Assembly (NCBI GenBank): GCA_021234155.1
Contig: JAJEKV010000003.1
Coordinates: 31,913,166-31,977,165 of the forward strand
Direction: 5' to 3'
DNA from: Isoetes taiwanensis
Taxonomy: Eukaryota; Streptophyta; Lycopodiopsida; Isoetales; Isoetaceae
DNA: 64,000 bases
Shown here: one piece after another, positions 55,290 to 64,000 of the stretch
Layout of the letters: the number at the start of each line of letters is the position of its first letter
How positions within the stretch are numbered: position 1 is the stretch's first letter
Program-made: the position numbers and the translations under genes
Notes under the pieces: generated by a model
Database searches by the model: none
The model's input: the letters and a program-made list of their open reading frames with translations, nothing else
What the model was told of the DNA's origin: nothing

Positions 55290-55560
55290 TATTATGTGTG
55301 ATGTTCCACAGGTCTATAATGCTATACTTGAGCCATAGATAATGATGAGAAATTTAAATTTCTATCTTGAAGTTGGAGATGATAAATATTTGAATATTTA
55401 CGAAATACCAAACCCATCTCGTCAAGAGACAACAGCATTAATTCGCCAATCAATGTCGGATTTCTTATAAGTATAACCTTGCTCTTCTTCAACCTTATAA
55501 ATAAGGATTGTGACAGAAATTTAGGAGACTAACTCCTAGTTTTTCCATACACACAAACTC
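55290..55560 (+). repeat. Orphan HSP70-type leader block, copy B
   Basis: It matches copy A almost base for base from CCACAGGTCTATAATGCTAT to TTTAGGAGACTAACTCCT. It lies about 360 bp before HSP70-like gene 2 but is separated from its start codon by unrelated sequence. Confidence 0.7.
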
Positions 55561-55886
55561 TCCTTTCCATTACCCTATGCTACCACGGCCCATCCGAAAT
55601 TTAAATACATTGTAATTCAAATTTCCTTCGTTTAAAATTATACCAAGGTACGCTTTAGTAAGGACTACCACTATAAGCTAGATACCTAGATACCTAATAC
55701 CTAAGCTAAGATGTACGCTAAATCAGATTTCTTACGGTCCTCTTTCAGGAGCTGGTTGTTGCATATCACATCCTTTCACGGGGAGCCTATGCGGAGCCGC
55801 GATCAAATGAATCCAATAATGAGAAATTTAAACTGAATAATTATTAATTTACGGGCCTCGACAACAGCTACCAATTCAGGCCTTCT

Positions 55887-55895
55887 TATATAAAA
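55887..55895 (+). promoter_or_regulatory. TATA-like box of HSP70-like gene 2
   Basis: TATATAAAA lies 29 bp before the ATG and 3 bp before GCTTGCTCTTC, which is conserved in all leader copies. The spacing would leave almost no 5' leader, so it may instead be part of the transcribed leader. Confidence 0.35.
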
Positions 55896-55923
55896 GCTTG
55901 CTCTTCTATACTTGGAATGCAAT

Positions 55924-57681
55924 ATGGATCCGGCAGTGGTAGTGGGGCTTGATTTCGGTACCACTTATTCTGGTTTTGCATTTGCTCATCGAAATAATCC
56001 TTCCGATGTCCATATTCTGGAGAATTGGCCTTCCGCCGCTGGAAAAACGTATTGCAAGACCCAAACGAGCTTGTTCTACACAAGAGCAGGGGGGTCGCTG
56101 GAGCTAAAAGAATGGGGCTGGCCTGCCCTTTTGGCGCTTCAACAGCAAGGCACTGGCTCTTATGATTCTGCTAGTTCTGGTCGGCAGGCAGATTCAGGGC
56201 AAGCAATTACTGTAGCTGTTCAAAACAGAGCTGTTTTTGCAACCAAATTTAAGCTCCTGCTGGCTCCCGATTCTGAAGAACAAGATATGCCCGATGGGCT
56301 CTCTGCAAAGAGGCTTATATCCGACTATCTAAAATGCATGTCGGATTTTATTGTGGATCATCTCAAGGACAAATACGGGAAGCATTTTAAAAAGCGAGAT
56401 GTGCAGTGGTGTGTAACGGTGCCTGCAATTTGGGATGATGCTGCCAAGCAGCAGATGCGAATCTGCTGTGAAATTGCGGGAATGGTGCAAGGGAAGTTCT
56501 GCAAGGATTCATCTGCAAGCTCTCATGAACTCCGCATGGTCTTGGAGCCCGAAGCCGCGTCGATGTACTGCCAGAAGGAGCTCCATCATATTTCTCTGCG
56601 AGTTGGAGACAAATTCATGGTTGTGGATATTGGAGGTGGAACTATTGATCTAGTGGTGCACAAAAAAGCCAACAATAATCTCTACCAAGTACATGAAGCA
56701 GCAAGGAACTGTGGCGAAATGGGTGGAGGTACATTTGTAGATAGGAATTTCTTTCGTTATTTATCAATTAAAATCGGCTGTTTTCAAGAGTTTAGCAGGC
56801 AAGATCCAACGTTCTTTGTCAAAGTCCTTGATTGGTGGCTTCGTAAAAAGTGCTCGTTTGATGGCTCTTCTTCGTCGATGGGCATGAGTTGGGATATTCC
56901 GTCAAAGCTTCGCACTGCATGGAAAAAATATGACAGATCAAAGGGTATTATTAGGCCGGAAGATGAGTACGAAGAGCTAGACTTGAGTGCCCAAAAATTC
57001 AAGGAGTTATTTGACACCGAGGTGGATAAAACAATACAGCTAATAAAACAACAGCTAGAACTGTGCCCAAAAGTGAGGTGCATGTTGATAGTAGGAGGAT
57101 TTTCGGAGAATACATACATGGTCAGCCGAATAAGGGAGGGGTTTGGCCATAAAGTGGAGGATATTATCATTCCAGTAAATCCTGGAGCTGCTGTGTTGCA
57201 TGGGGCAGTCAAGTTTGGTTTTCAAGCAAATCTTGTGCTCTCCAGGATATCTAAGAAAACTTATGGAATAAGTTCATCGCATGTATTTCGTGATTGTCAT
57301 TCTGTAAAACATGTGGTCACTGATCGAAACGGAGTGAAGCGTTGTAATGACATTTTTCAAAAGTATGTCCAGAAAAATCAATCTGTGTTGATCGATTCTT
57401 GTGTAGAATGCAATTTCAGCCCACTCTATGATGACGACAAAAAGATGCTGGTGTGCATGTTTTCATCAGATGAAGAATGCCCAGTTCACACAACAGGAGG
57501 TTGTGTAGAGGAATGTAGCTACAGCTTGGATGTATCAGAGGGCTTGCATTTGGGCACAGACAGATCGGTAGAAGTGAAGATGTATTTTGGGCGCAGCACA
57601 ATTGAAGTGACAGCAAAACGGCTCAATTTTGGAGATCCAAAACCAGAAAAACTGTATTTTGTGAAATTCGAGACTGCCTGA
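55924..57681 (+). CDS. HSPA12-like HSP70 family protein, copy 2 (intact)
   Basis: An intronless frame of 585 aa. The ATG at 55924 is chosen because it matches the start of copy 1; the codons before it (from TTG at 55912) have no ATG. ATPase motifs are all kept: LDFGTTYSG, VTVPAIWDD, DIGGGTIDL, LIVGGFSENTYM and NPGAAVLHGAVKFG. The tail ends LYFVKFETA as in copy 1. Compared with copy 1 there are short deletions near residues 40-80 (FDIATG to AAG; EAQAWGW to KEWGW). Both being open after this divergence suggests purifying selection. The role is presumed chaperone-like with ATP hydrolysis in the cytosol; clients are unknown. Confidence 0.92.
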   Translation: MDPAVVVGLDFGTTYSGFAFAHRNNPSDVHILENWPSAAGKTYCKTQTSLFYTRAGGSLELKEWGWPALLALQQQGTGSYDSASSGRQADSGQAITVAVQNRAVFATKFKLLLAPDSEEQDMPDGLSAKRLISDYLKCMSDFIVDHLKDKYGKHFKKRDVQWCVTVPAIWDDAAKQQMRICCEIAGMVQGKFCKDSSASSHELRMVLEPEAASMYCQKELHHISLRVGDKFMVVDIGGGTIDLVVHKKANNNLYQVHEAARNCGEMGGGTFVDRNFFRYLSIKIGCFQEFSRQDPTFFVKVLDWWLRKKCSFDGSSSSMGMSWDIPSKLRTAWKKYDRSKGIIRPEDEYEELDLSAQKFKELFDTEVDKTIQLIKQQLELCPKVRCMLIVGGFSENTYMVSRIREGFGHKVEDIIIPVNPGAAVLHGAVKFGFQANLVLSRISKKTYGISSSHVFRDCHSVKHVVTDRNGVKRCNDIFQKYVQKNQSVLIDSCVECNFSPLYDDDKKMLVCMFSSDEECPVHTTGGCVEECSYSLDVSEGLHLGTDRSVEVKMYFGRSTIEVTAKRLNFGDPKPEKLYFVKFETA

Positions 57682-58317
57682 AGATTTTCTTAGGAACTGA
57701 TAATAGCTCTCTTTATGTACCGAAATTTTGAAGGTTCTAAATGTTAGCTTCCATCAGAACATGACAGTCTTGCCCAAATTAGCACCAAATTACCACATAA
57801 CTTAGACCAAATAATTCCGATGACATTATCTGCACCCGATCTGGGTTAGAAAATCGAGAATGGAAACCTAGATTGGGTTCGTGTTGTGGAAACCTAGAGT
57901 GGTTAGGGGAAACTAGTCTAGGTTTCCAGTAAAAGATACTGCTCTAGGTTTCCTTCGAATCTATTAATTGCCGGGAAAGTTACAGGGCTTTAAATGGTGT
58001 TACAGACTTTAAATTGCCATTTAAGGCAAGAAATTTAAGGCCATTTAAGGCATGAATTTCGTTGCACCATTCTTCTGGCGGCAAAATTAGAGCTCAGAAA
58101 GAAATCGAGGATGGGATCCGGCATCCGCATCGGGCGCCCAGTGGAAGCAGCCCACATCGGAATTGCTTGAAAACAGGGGAAAACAGGGTATGGCGGATTG
58201 ATGATGGCGTTGCCATCGTTGCATGCTCGATGTATCTGTTGCCACTGTTCTTAAAATAGAAAATTATGTTCAGGATCCATAGCCATGCAAGCTCCGTGGG
58301 CTTTGAGCAAAAAGGCC

Positions 58318-58560
58318 TCGTCAAATCTTCATATTTAAAAGCACACAGACAGGATTTGCAATCTGTTTGAGAAAAAAATCTGCTTTAAATCTTCAGATTC
58401 AAAGCCACACAGGTCGGAATTGGGGTTTGAGCAAAAAATATTGGCCAAATCTTCAAATTTAAAGCTACACAGGCCGGATTTACAGTCCGTGGGTTTGAGC
58501 AAAAAATCTGCGCCAAATTTTCAGATTGAAAGCAAACACAGGCCAGATTCAAGAGGAATC
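58318..58560 (+). repeat. Tandem repeat of about 65-70 bp, four copies
   Basis: The unit CAAATCTTCAGATTCAAAGC, then ACACAGGxCGGATT, then GGTTTGAGCAAAAAATxT recurs near 58322, 58386, 58447 and 58513. Confidence 0.6.
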
Positions 58561-58949
58561 GCAGTCTTACAAGCAATATCTGCAAGGATTTTGCAATTCC
58601 AGGGGCCCAAGTTTCTTCCACATCGGACCACCAGAATAGACCCACCGGTGCGAGAGCCATCCGGATTTTTTAAATCATCAGAATTTACAACACAGTGAAT
58701 CATCAGATTATATGCAGCCTCTGTAAAGACATAGCCTTCGGCGGAAGTGATAAGAGGCGGAGGAGGAAACAGGTCCTTGATCCTATTAACATTTACATCA
58801 TCATCACAACCTTCATCTTCTGGATCTTCAAACTCTGCATCTGGAGCAATCTCCACAAAAGCAAAGTCACTCATCGTTTCATCTGAGTCGTATACAGAAG
58901 AATCACTAGAGCTTGACCTAGCACCATAGCCTTCAAGGTTCTGATCCAT
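58521..58949 (-). CDS. Acidic unknown protein inside the TIR element
   Basis: From the ATG at 58949: MDQNLEGYGARSSSSDSSVY, then an acidic stretch (EFEDPEDEGCDDDVN), then DLFPPPPLITSAEGYVFTEA and a C-terminal part with GGSILVVRCGRNLGPWNCKI. The start is Ser/Asp-rich and disordered. It is not a transposase. It may be a captured host gene piece; I recognise no family. Confidence 0.3.
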   Translation of the reverse strand: MDQNLEGYGARSSSSDSSVYDSDETMSDFAFVEIAPDAEFEDPEDEGCDDDVNVNRIKDLFPPPPLITSAEGYVFTEAAYNLMIHCVVNSDDLKNPDGSRTGGSILVVRCGRNLGPWNCKILADIACKTAIPLESGLCLLSI

Positions 58950-59041
58950 GCTGGAACATGAAGCTCTTCCAGAGAATTTGAAGACGAAGGATGCACACAA
59001 TAAAAAATAAATTCAAAGGAGGCACACAATGCAAAACGCGT

Positions 59042-59149
59042 GTGCACCTCGGTGGATGCGATGGAGTGTGGGAATCGGTGCACCTCGGTGGATGCGATGG
59101 AGTGTGGGAATCGGTGCACCTCGGTGGATGCGATGGAGTGTGGGAATCG
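59042..59149 (+). repeat. 36-bp minisatellite, three exact copies
   Basis: The unit starts GTGCACCTCGGTGGATGCGA and ends GGGAATCG. The three copies are identical, so the array is young or kept uniform. Confidence 0.9.
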
Positions 59150-59766
59150 ATGTCTTTCTTTATTGCACTGCTGTACGTGAAAGATTCGGTGGCAGGGCGG
59201 ATTTATTGCTACCAAGGGAAACCTAGATGGGTTTTTCCAAAGTGAAACCTATATAGGTTTTATTCGATGGAAACCTAGACTCGTTACCTTTGAAGGAAAC
59301 CTAGAAAGGATTATGTGGAAACCTAGGGTAGGTTCCACACGAATGGAAACCTAGAGTAGTTTGTTGGAAACCTAGAGTAGTTTGTTGGAAACCTAGAATG
59401 GTTTTATGGGAAACCTAGAGTAGTTTTATGGAACCAAGTCTAGGTTTCCATTAAAAACCTCTCTAGGTTTCAACAAGGTCCAACCCAGATCGGGCGTAGA
59501 TGGAACCATCGAAAATAATTCTAATGCTAAATTTTGCTAGAAAGGAGTAGGTATGCTTCGAAAACGTGCTGCAAAACGAGGAATACTTAATGCTTGTGTA
59601 GAAGTTGTCCTCATTCACTTTTGCTTAGTTGGCATATAACGGGTTCCCTTCAACTTTAAAAGCGCCCTTGTATTTATGGTTCCCTTGAAATTCAAGTTTA
59701 AAATTGCCATTAAAGTTATATTTACGAAAATTTGTTTTGAAAATTTTATATAATACGTAAAATTAA

Positions 59767-59860
59767 GGGAAAATTCTAAAAAATGCCCTTGTATTTTTGT
59801 CTAATTGTCAAAATGCCCCTAATTTCATTATATTTGTCAAAATGCCCTTCTCTCTGTACG
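59767..59860. repeat. Left TIR of the MULE
   Basis: AT-rich repeat marked by TGCCCTTGTATTTTTGTC, TGTCAAAATGCCCCTAA and TTTGTCAAAATGCCCTT. It matches 63062-63146 in reverse. Confidence 0.8.
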
Positions 59861-60295
59861 TATCTTCATTTTCCGCTGAACGGCGGTGGCAAGGAGCAAG
59901 ATCCAGTGCACAAACTATCATTCCAAACATCAATTTGCCCTAACTTCTTTGAATTCTCCCACATCGATCCATAAAAAGCAAGTCTCTTCTTCACAAACAG
60001 GTACGTTTCGTTTTTGCATGCTTGCTCTATTCTTTCATCGTTGATAAACGGTTTGGAGAAAGGGAATCCGATAGTAGTATTGGCTTATTTTAATTAGTTT
60101 CTTTTCCAAATCAACTTCTGCATCAACTGCGCACGATTTTCACATGAAAGGAGAATCATTGTTTTCATTTTCAAAATGAATCTTCACTATTGCCTCATTC
60201 AGATTGGTACAGAACTTTACTGGTACATGTCTTTTACTGTGTTTTTTTTTCCTTTTCTTTCCAATATTGCAGGAATTGTTGCAAGGCTTATCAAT

Positions 60296-61971
60296 ATGGA
60301 GCTGGTTAAAGGAACAATATTTGATTCATTGATAGAGGTCAAGAATGCAGTTCGGACAGATGCCATTGCATCATACAGTGAATTCAAAATTATTAAATCT
60401 GATAGATCATGGTTTAGGGTCAAATGCGGTGATGAGAATTGCACAAGGCATCTAGATTTGCTTCTTTGATTGGTGAAGGCCCAAGATGTATGATTCGTTC
60501 ATTAGGAGTGCACATGGCAACCAGCAGTTGAGCAATAAAACAGTTAGTTGGCTGGCAAGAAAATACCAGGAAAAGTTCAGAGAACGTCATCATTATAAGT
60601 CAATAGAGTTGATAGATGACTTTTGTAGAAAACCTGACGTTACTATGACCTATACAATTGCTTACAATGCAAAGGAAATAGCTATGGGCATCATTAATGA
60701 AGACTACAGAAGAGGTTGAAAATTACAAGTCTTCTGTCAGAAGCTTTTAGAAAGTAATCCAGAAAGTAGAGTTGCTCTTGAAGAGAGCAATGAATGTTTT
60801 TATAGGCTATTCTTTGCCTACGGAGCATGTTTGACTGGTTTTTTTTGTTGTAGGCCTTTTGTGGGATTAGATGCCACTTTTCTAACTGGGAAATATATGG
60901 GTCATCTAATTTGTGCTACAGGTATTGATGCCACATGTAGTCTTTTCCCTATCGTCTCGGGGTCATTGACAACGAAAACACAGAGAATTTGGTATGGTTT
61001 CTGCAGCATTTATGCAATAGCTTGCAGGTGGACTCAAGTCTCACGTTTGTATCAGATAGAGACAAAGATTTGCAAGAGGCCCTTTATGCGGGCCTTTATG
61101 GTGTTTTTCTTGGCTTTCCAAATGCATACTGCATGAAGTACCTCGAAGCAAATTTGAAGAAAAAATGCAACAACACTGAGTTTTTGCATTTCTTTTGGGA
61201 GGTTGCACGAGCAAATACAGTCCCTGAATATGAAGAGCAAATAAGTAAGATGAGGAATTCGAATAATGCAGCAACAGATATCTGGGCTACTGCACACTTT
61301 CAGGGGCATCGGCTTGGTCATTTGACCGCTAACATATCAGAGTCTTTGAATTCTCTATTATTGAATGCAAGGGAGAAGCCTATAATTGCTATGCTCATTG
61401 ATATTAGACAGGCATTGATGGAGAGGTTTCACATATGGGGTAATGAAGCGAAGCAAGCATGCAATCTGCAGGTCAGAGTGCGCCATTTACTTTGGTACCT
61501 GAAGAAGAGAAGCGCATAACAGAATCGACTAATCGTGCAAGGCAGTATAGAATTTTACCATCAGATGGAATTGTGTTTGAGGTAATCACCCCAGAGCACA
61601 GACGAATAGTTGATCTAATGCACCATACATGTACTTGTTATGCTTGGCAACATAGAGGAATCCCATGCGCTCATGCTGTGTGAGCAATTTTATGGCTGAA
61701 GAATCGTCCACAAGGTTATGCACATCCTGAGTATTACCTGAGAGCATGGCGTGATGCATATGAAGGTGCAGTTTTCCCAATTGAGGATGTGATAGAGGAC
61801 GAGGAGACCAATCTGAAACCTCTTGTTACATGTAAGCCACCTGGTCGGCCAAAGAAAAAATGCATCCATACTGAGGACCGCTTCAAAGGAATACGACCAC
61901 ACCAGTGTTCTAGGTGTGGCCAATATAGACGACATAATCGCAAGAGTTGCAGAAATTTGATCGCGGACTGA
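60296..61971 (+). pseudogene. MuDR-type transposase, broken
   Basis: Domains in order: an N-terminal Mut-type DNA-binding part after an acceptor-like TATTGCAG (GTIFDSLIEVKNAVRTDAIA, WFRVKCGDENC), then NQQLSNKTVSWLARKYQEKF. The MULE DDE core follows with FVGLDATFLTGKYMGHLICA (first Asp) and TFVSDRDKDLQEAL (second Asp). Then come HRLGHLTANISESLNSLLLN, a SWIM zinc finger CTCYAWQHRGIPCAHAV, and a CCHC-like end CSRCGQYRRHNRKSC. Frame changes near 60460 and 60960-61000 and 61460, and in-frame stops near 60717 and 61681, break it. It lies inside the TIRs as the element's own transposase. Confidence 0.85.
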
Positions 61972-63061
61972 TCTATGGTACTTATCTACATGTTCATTTT
62001 ATTCTCATGTGAATTTGACAGGAGAAGAACATGATAGTAGAATTTCATACTACTGGGTCTCTAATATGATGCAAGGAGAGAAGACATCCTTTCCTTCTAC
62101 AAGTCTAAGATGTTGCAGACTGATCTGTGTTAATGTTCATTTTATTCTTTGTCTTCACTTTATTCTTGTAAATTTTGAGACCTTAAAAGACATGAAAGAA
62201 TCTTTTTGCAGGAAGTTTTGATTGATGAAAGGCAAATGCTATTGAGGTTTATGTTGAGGTTTAAGCAAAATCATGTGGTTATGAGAGGGCTTTCTGAATC
62301 ATGTCTTTTTTTTTCTGAATTATATTTGGAAGCATTTGGAAGTGCTTCTATTATTTTTCTGAATTACATTACATTGCAATTGCTGGCATATATAGCCTTT
62401 AAGCAAACTCAGATATGATAGAGTAAATTTAGATATGATAGAGCAAAGCCGTTTTGAAGAGTCTTATGTATAGATATGATAGAACGAAACGAAGTTAAAA
62501 GAGTCTTTTGTACTTCAGATATGATAGAACACAACGAATTTAAAAGACTCTTCACCTGCATCAGTACGAAAAGAAGATGCTTAATGCGGTCTCAACTGAT
62601 ATTGCCAATGCAGATTCATGTAAGAAACAAGTTTCTGAAATTGTTGCAATTACTTGTGCTCAATTGAAAAGAAGGAACGAGTTGCTAGTTCCCTCTTTGA
62701 GGAGGTTTCCAAGGATCTACTACATGTTAAACATAAGAGGATATCAAACTGTGGGAAGCTTCAAAACCTGAGTAGCAAGCTCTGTAGTAAGCTGTAACTG
62801 CAATTCAGACCTGTTTATAGAGTACAAAACAAATACTACAGCTCATAACCTTCTAAGAGATCCATCGTGGCTTATCTTCTACACTCTAAATCTCCATTAA
62901 AACACACCAAAACATTCTTCCTTGCCACGATGGTCAACCGTAGCTCATCTTCTAGATTTCAAATCTCATATTATAACCCATCTTCCCATTGAAGATGCTG
63001 GACGTCCCTCCTTCCGCTGGATCTGAAAATGACACAATAATCTAGAGATAGGCGTATAAGA
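61972..63061. other. 3' non-coding part of the MULE
   Basis: The frame 62577-62771 (MLNAVSTDIANADSCKKQVS) is open but unrecognised. Otherwise there are only the repeats noted. Confidence 0.35.
62415..62560 (+). repeat. Tandem repeat around GATATGATAGA
   Basis: Three to four units of GATATGATAGAxCxxAxCGAA then TTxAAAGAxTCTT at about 60-bp spacing in the 3' part of the MULE. Confidence 0.55.
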
Positions 63062-63146
63062 CGTAGGGATATTTTGACAATTTAAATAAATATAGGGGTA
63101 TTTTGATAATTTAAACAAAATACAAGGGTATATTCATAAATTGCTC
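63062..63146. repeat. Right TIR of the MULE
   Basis: Reverse match of the left TIR, with TATACCCTTGTATTTTG and TTGTCAAAATATCCCTA on the minus strand. Confidence 0.8.
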
Positions 63147-63274
63147 TAAAATTAACCTATATTTCATTCTGCAGTTGTTATCCCTCATTCTGCTATGTTC
63201 TTCCTTTCCAAAAATGTTATTGATTTTTAAACTTACTTAAATTGAATTTTTACTTGCATTCAGTTAAACAAATT

Positions 63275-63892
63275 TCAAGACTCAAAATGCTTTGATATTT
63301 CATTAAATCTATAAGTCCAATTGCACCAAAAACACCAGAATTTGCACCAAAATTTCAACCAGACTTCAAATAGTAGTAGCACCAGAATTTCCACCAAAAT
63401 TCCACAATTTTTCGGGTCAAAACCCTCCATCATCTTGCTAATAACCTCCTTAGATATGAATGGAATAACAATGCTGCAATTGTGAAGATAACCACCAGAA
63501 ATATTGTCAATTTGAACATTGATATTCTGAAAACCTGCAGGCTTCACATCTAGAGAAGATTCCATCAAGATGTTTATATCTTTATTTAATGGTATATCAT
63601 CATCCTTCAAATCCAAAGCAAGAAACTGTAGATCAAAACTAGGAACAATGGCAACATAATTAACAACATTTTCAATAGTGGCAGGTTCAACAGAATTCAT
63701 TTGATAACTCGGAACAACATGCACAACATGCACAACATCTATACCACCAAAAGTTGGCACACCAGAACTACCTGGACATTGAATACTAGAACTATCTGCA
63801 CCTTGCATTCCTCGATCTATATCACCAAGCTTCTCAAGTTCTTCCCTGTAGACATCTTCAAACATTCTTCTCTTTCTTTTCTCATCAAACAC
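63275..63892 (-). CDS. Unidentified open reading frame, possibly partial
   Basis: 205 residues, from MFDEKRKRRMFEDVYREELE, through low-complexity CPGSSGVPTFGGIDVVHVVH, to a hydrophobic Trp/Phe/Cys-rich end (LLLFEVWLKFWCKFWCFWCN). The end looks repeat-derived. Upstream sequence may add an exon beyond the window. I recognise no domain. Confidence 0.3.
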   Translation of the reverse strand: MFDEKRKRRMFEDVYREELEKLGDIDRGMQGADSSSIQCPGSSGVPTFGGIDVVHVVHVVPSYQMNSVEPATIENVVNYVAIVPSFDLQFLALDLKDDDIPLNKDINILMESSLDVKPAGFQNINVQIDNISGGYLHNCSIVIPFISKEVISKMMEGFDPKNCGILVEILVLLLFEVWLKFWCKFWCFWCNWTYRFNEISKHFES

Positions 63893-64000
63893 ATTAAATA
63901 GTTAAAAGAAAGAACAATGAAGAAGGCATACCTAGAATATGATTCAGATATCCGCGAGCCAGTCACTCTCATCCCAACATTAGCAGGAACATGAGCTCTT

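Larger units (their letters stand above)
57818..59514. mobile_element. Non-autonomous TIR element with GGAAACCTAG clusters
   Basis: The left end ATCTGCACCCGATCTGGGTT (57828) is matched in reverse at the right end (ATCTACGCCCGATCTGGGTT, outer base 59501). Weaker matching extends about 10 bp further out (CGATG). GGAAACCTAG-type units cluster inside both ends: two forward and two reverse at 57862-57953, and about nine forward and two reverse at 59217-59475. No transposase is present. No target duplication was found, so the superfamily is open; the plan resembles the MULE-like element at 23100. Confidence 0.6.
59758..63155 (+). mobile_element. MULE (Mutator-like) element with TIRs and 9-bp target duplication
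   Basis: The 9-bp direct repeat TAAAATTAA flanks the element at 59758-59766 and 63147-63155. The element is 59767-63146. The left TIR starts GGGAAAATTCTAAAAAATGC and continues CCTTGTATTTTTGTCTAATT. The right TIR on the other strand starts GAGCAATTTATGAATATACC and continues CTTGTATTTTGTTTAAATTA. The repeats run about 90 bp with moderate divergence. It carries a broken MuDR transposase (60296-61971). The sharp 9-bp duplication fixes both ends. Confidence 0.88.

Overview
The window looks like a repeat-rich piece of a large land-plant nuclear genome. The evidence is plant-type L1 LINEs (DUF4283-like ORF1, zinc-binding RT tail), a MuDR-type MULE with 9-bp target duplications, hAT and CACTA pieces, an EMB8-like hydrolase scrap and two intronless HSPA12-like HSP70 genes. 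I cannot name the species; a non-seed plant or gymnosperm is plausible. There is no bacterial operon structure, CRISPR array, rRNA gene or functional tRNA gene.

Layout. 1-2885: 3' portion of a decayed LINE. 2886-5270: gene-free, with a foldback element and a dispersed repeat whose hairpin covaries between copies. 5271-11560: the most unusual block. It holds a broken FCP1/HAD phosphatase-like gene, a spliced minus-strand gene joining a ParB-like domain to a methylase-like C-terminus, a plus-strand DUF8039-like exon, and about ten copies of the palindrome CAGACNNNNGTCTG. 12936-15700: a DUF7869-family, transposase-like gene whose C-terminal domain lies in opposite orientation beside its N-terminus. 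15946-16805: an A-B-A repeat arrangement. 17200-19600: foldbacks and minisatellites. 21133-22911: HSP70-like gene 1. 23100-24714: a non-autonomous MULE-like element with perfect 9-bp target duplications and many copies of the palindrome AAAATCGCTTAAGCGATTTT. 25080-26450: tandem repeats. 28100-28470: an unidentified gene relic.

31225-32880: two LINE 3' fragments. 32900-33961: a tandem pair of small TATA-driven genes of unknown function. 34100-36620: a second, heavily broken DUF7869 gene. 37240-38950: inverted clusters of a CCGCGATCT motif, followed by unrecognised broken reading frames to 42736. 43240-47540: a minus-strand LINE lying against the 3' end of a CACTA element (terminus at 48703). 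48740-48990: EMB8-like fragment. 50000-51260: a satellite apparently grown from a tRNA-like sequence. 51550-57681: duplicated HSP70 leader blocks, an inserted hAT and HSP70-like gene 2. 57828-59501: a TIR element with GGAAACCTAG clusters. 59758-63155: a MULE with TIRs, target duplication and a broken MuDR transposase. 63275-63892: an open frame of unknown function.

Only the two HSP70-like genes and the second small gene look intact as proteins. Most other coding content is mobile DNA in various stages of decay. The best candidate for something undescribed is 5271-11560, where a ParB/methylase-like protein sits with a dispersed palindromic site.
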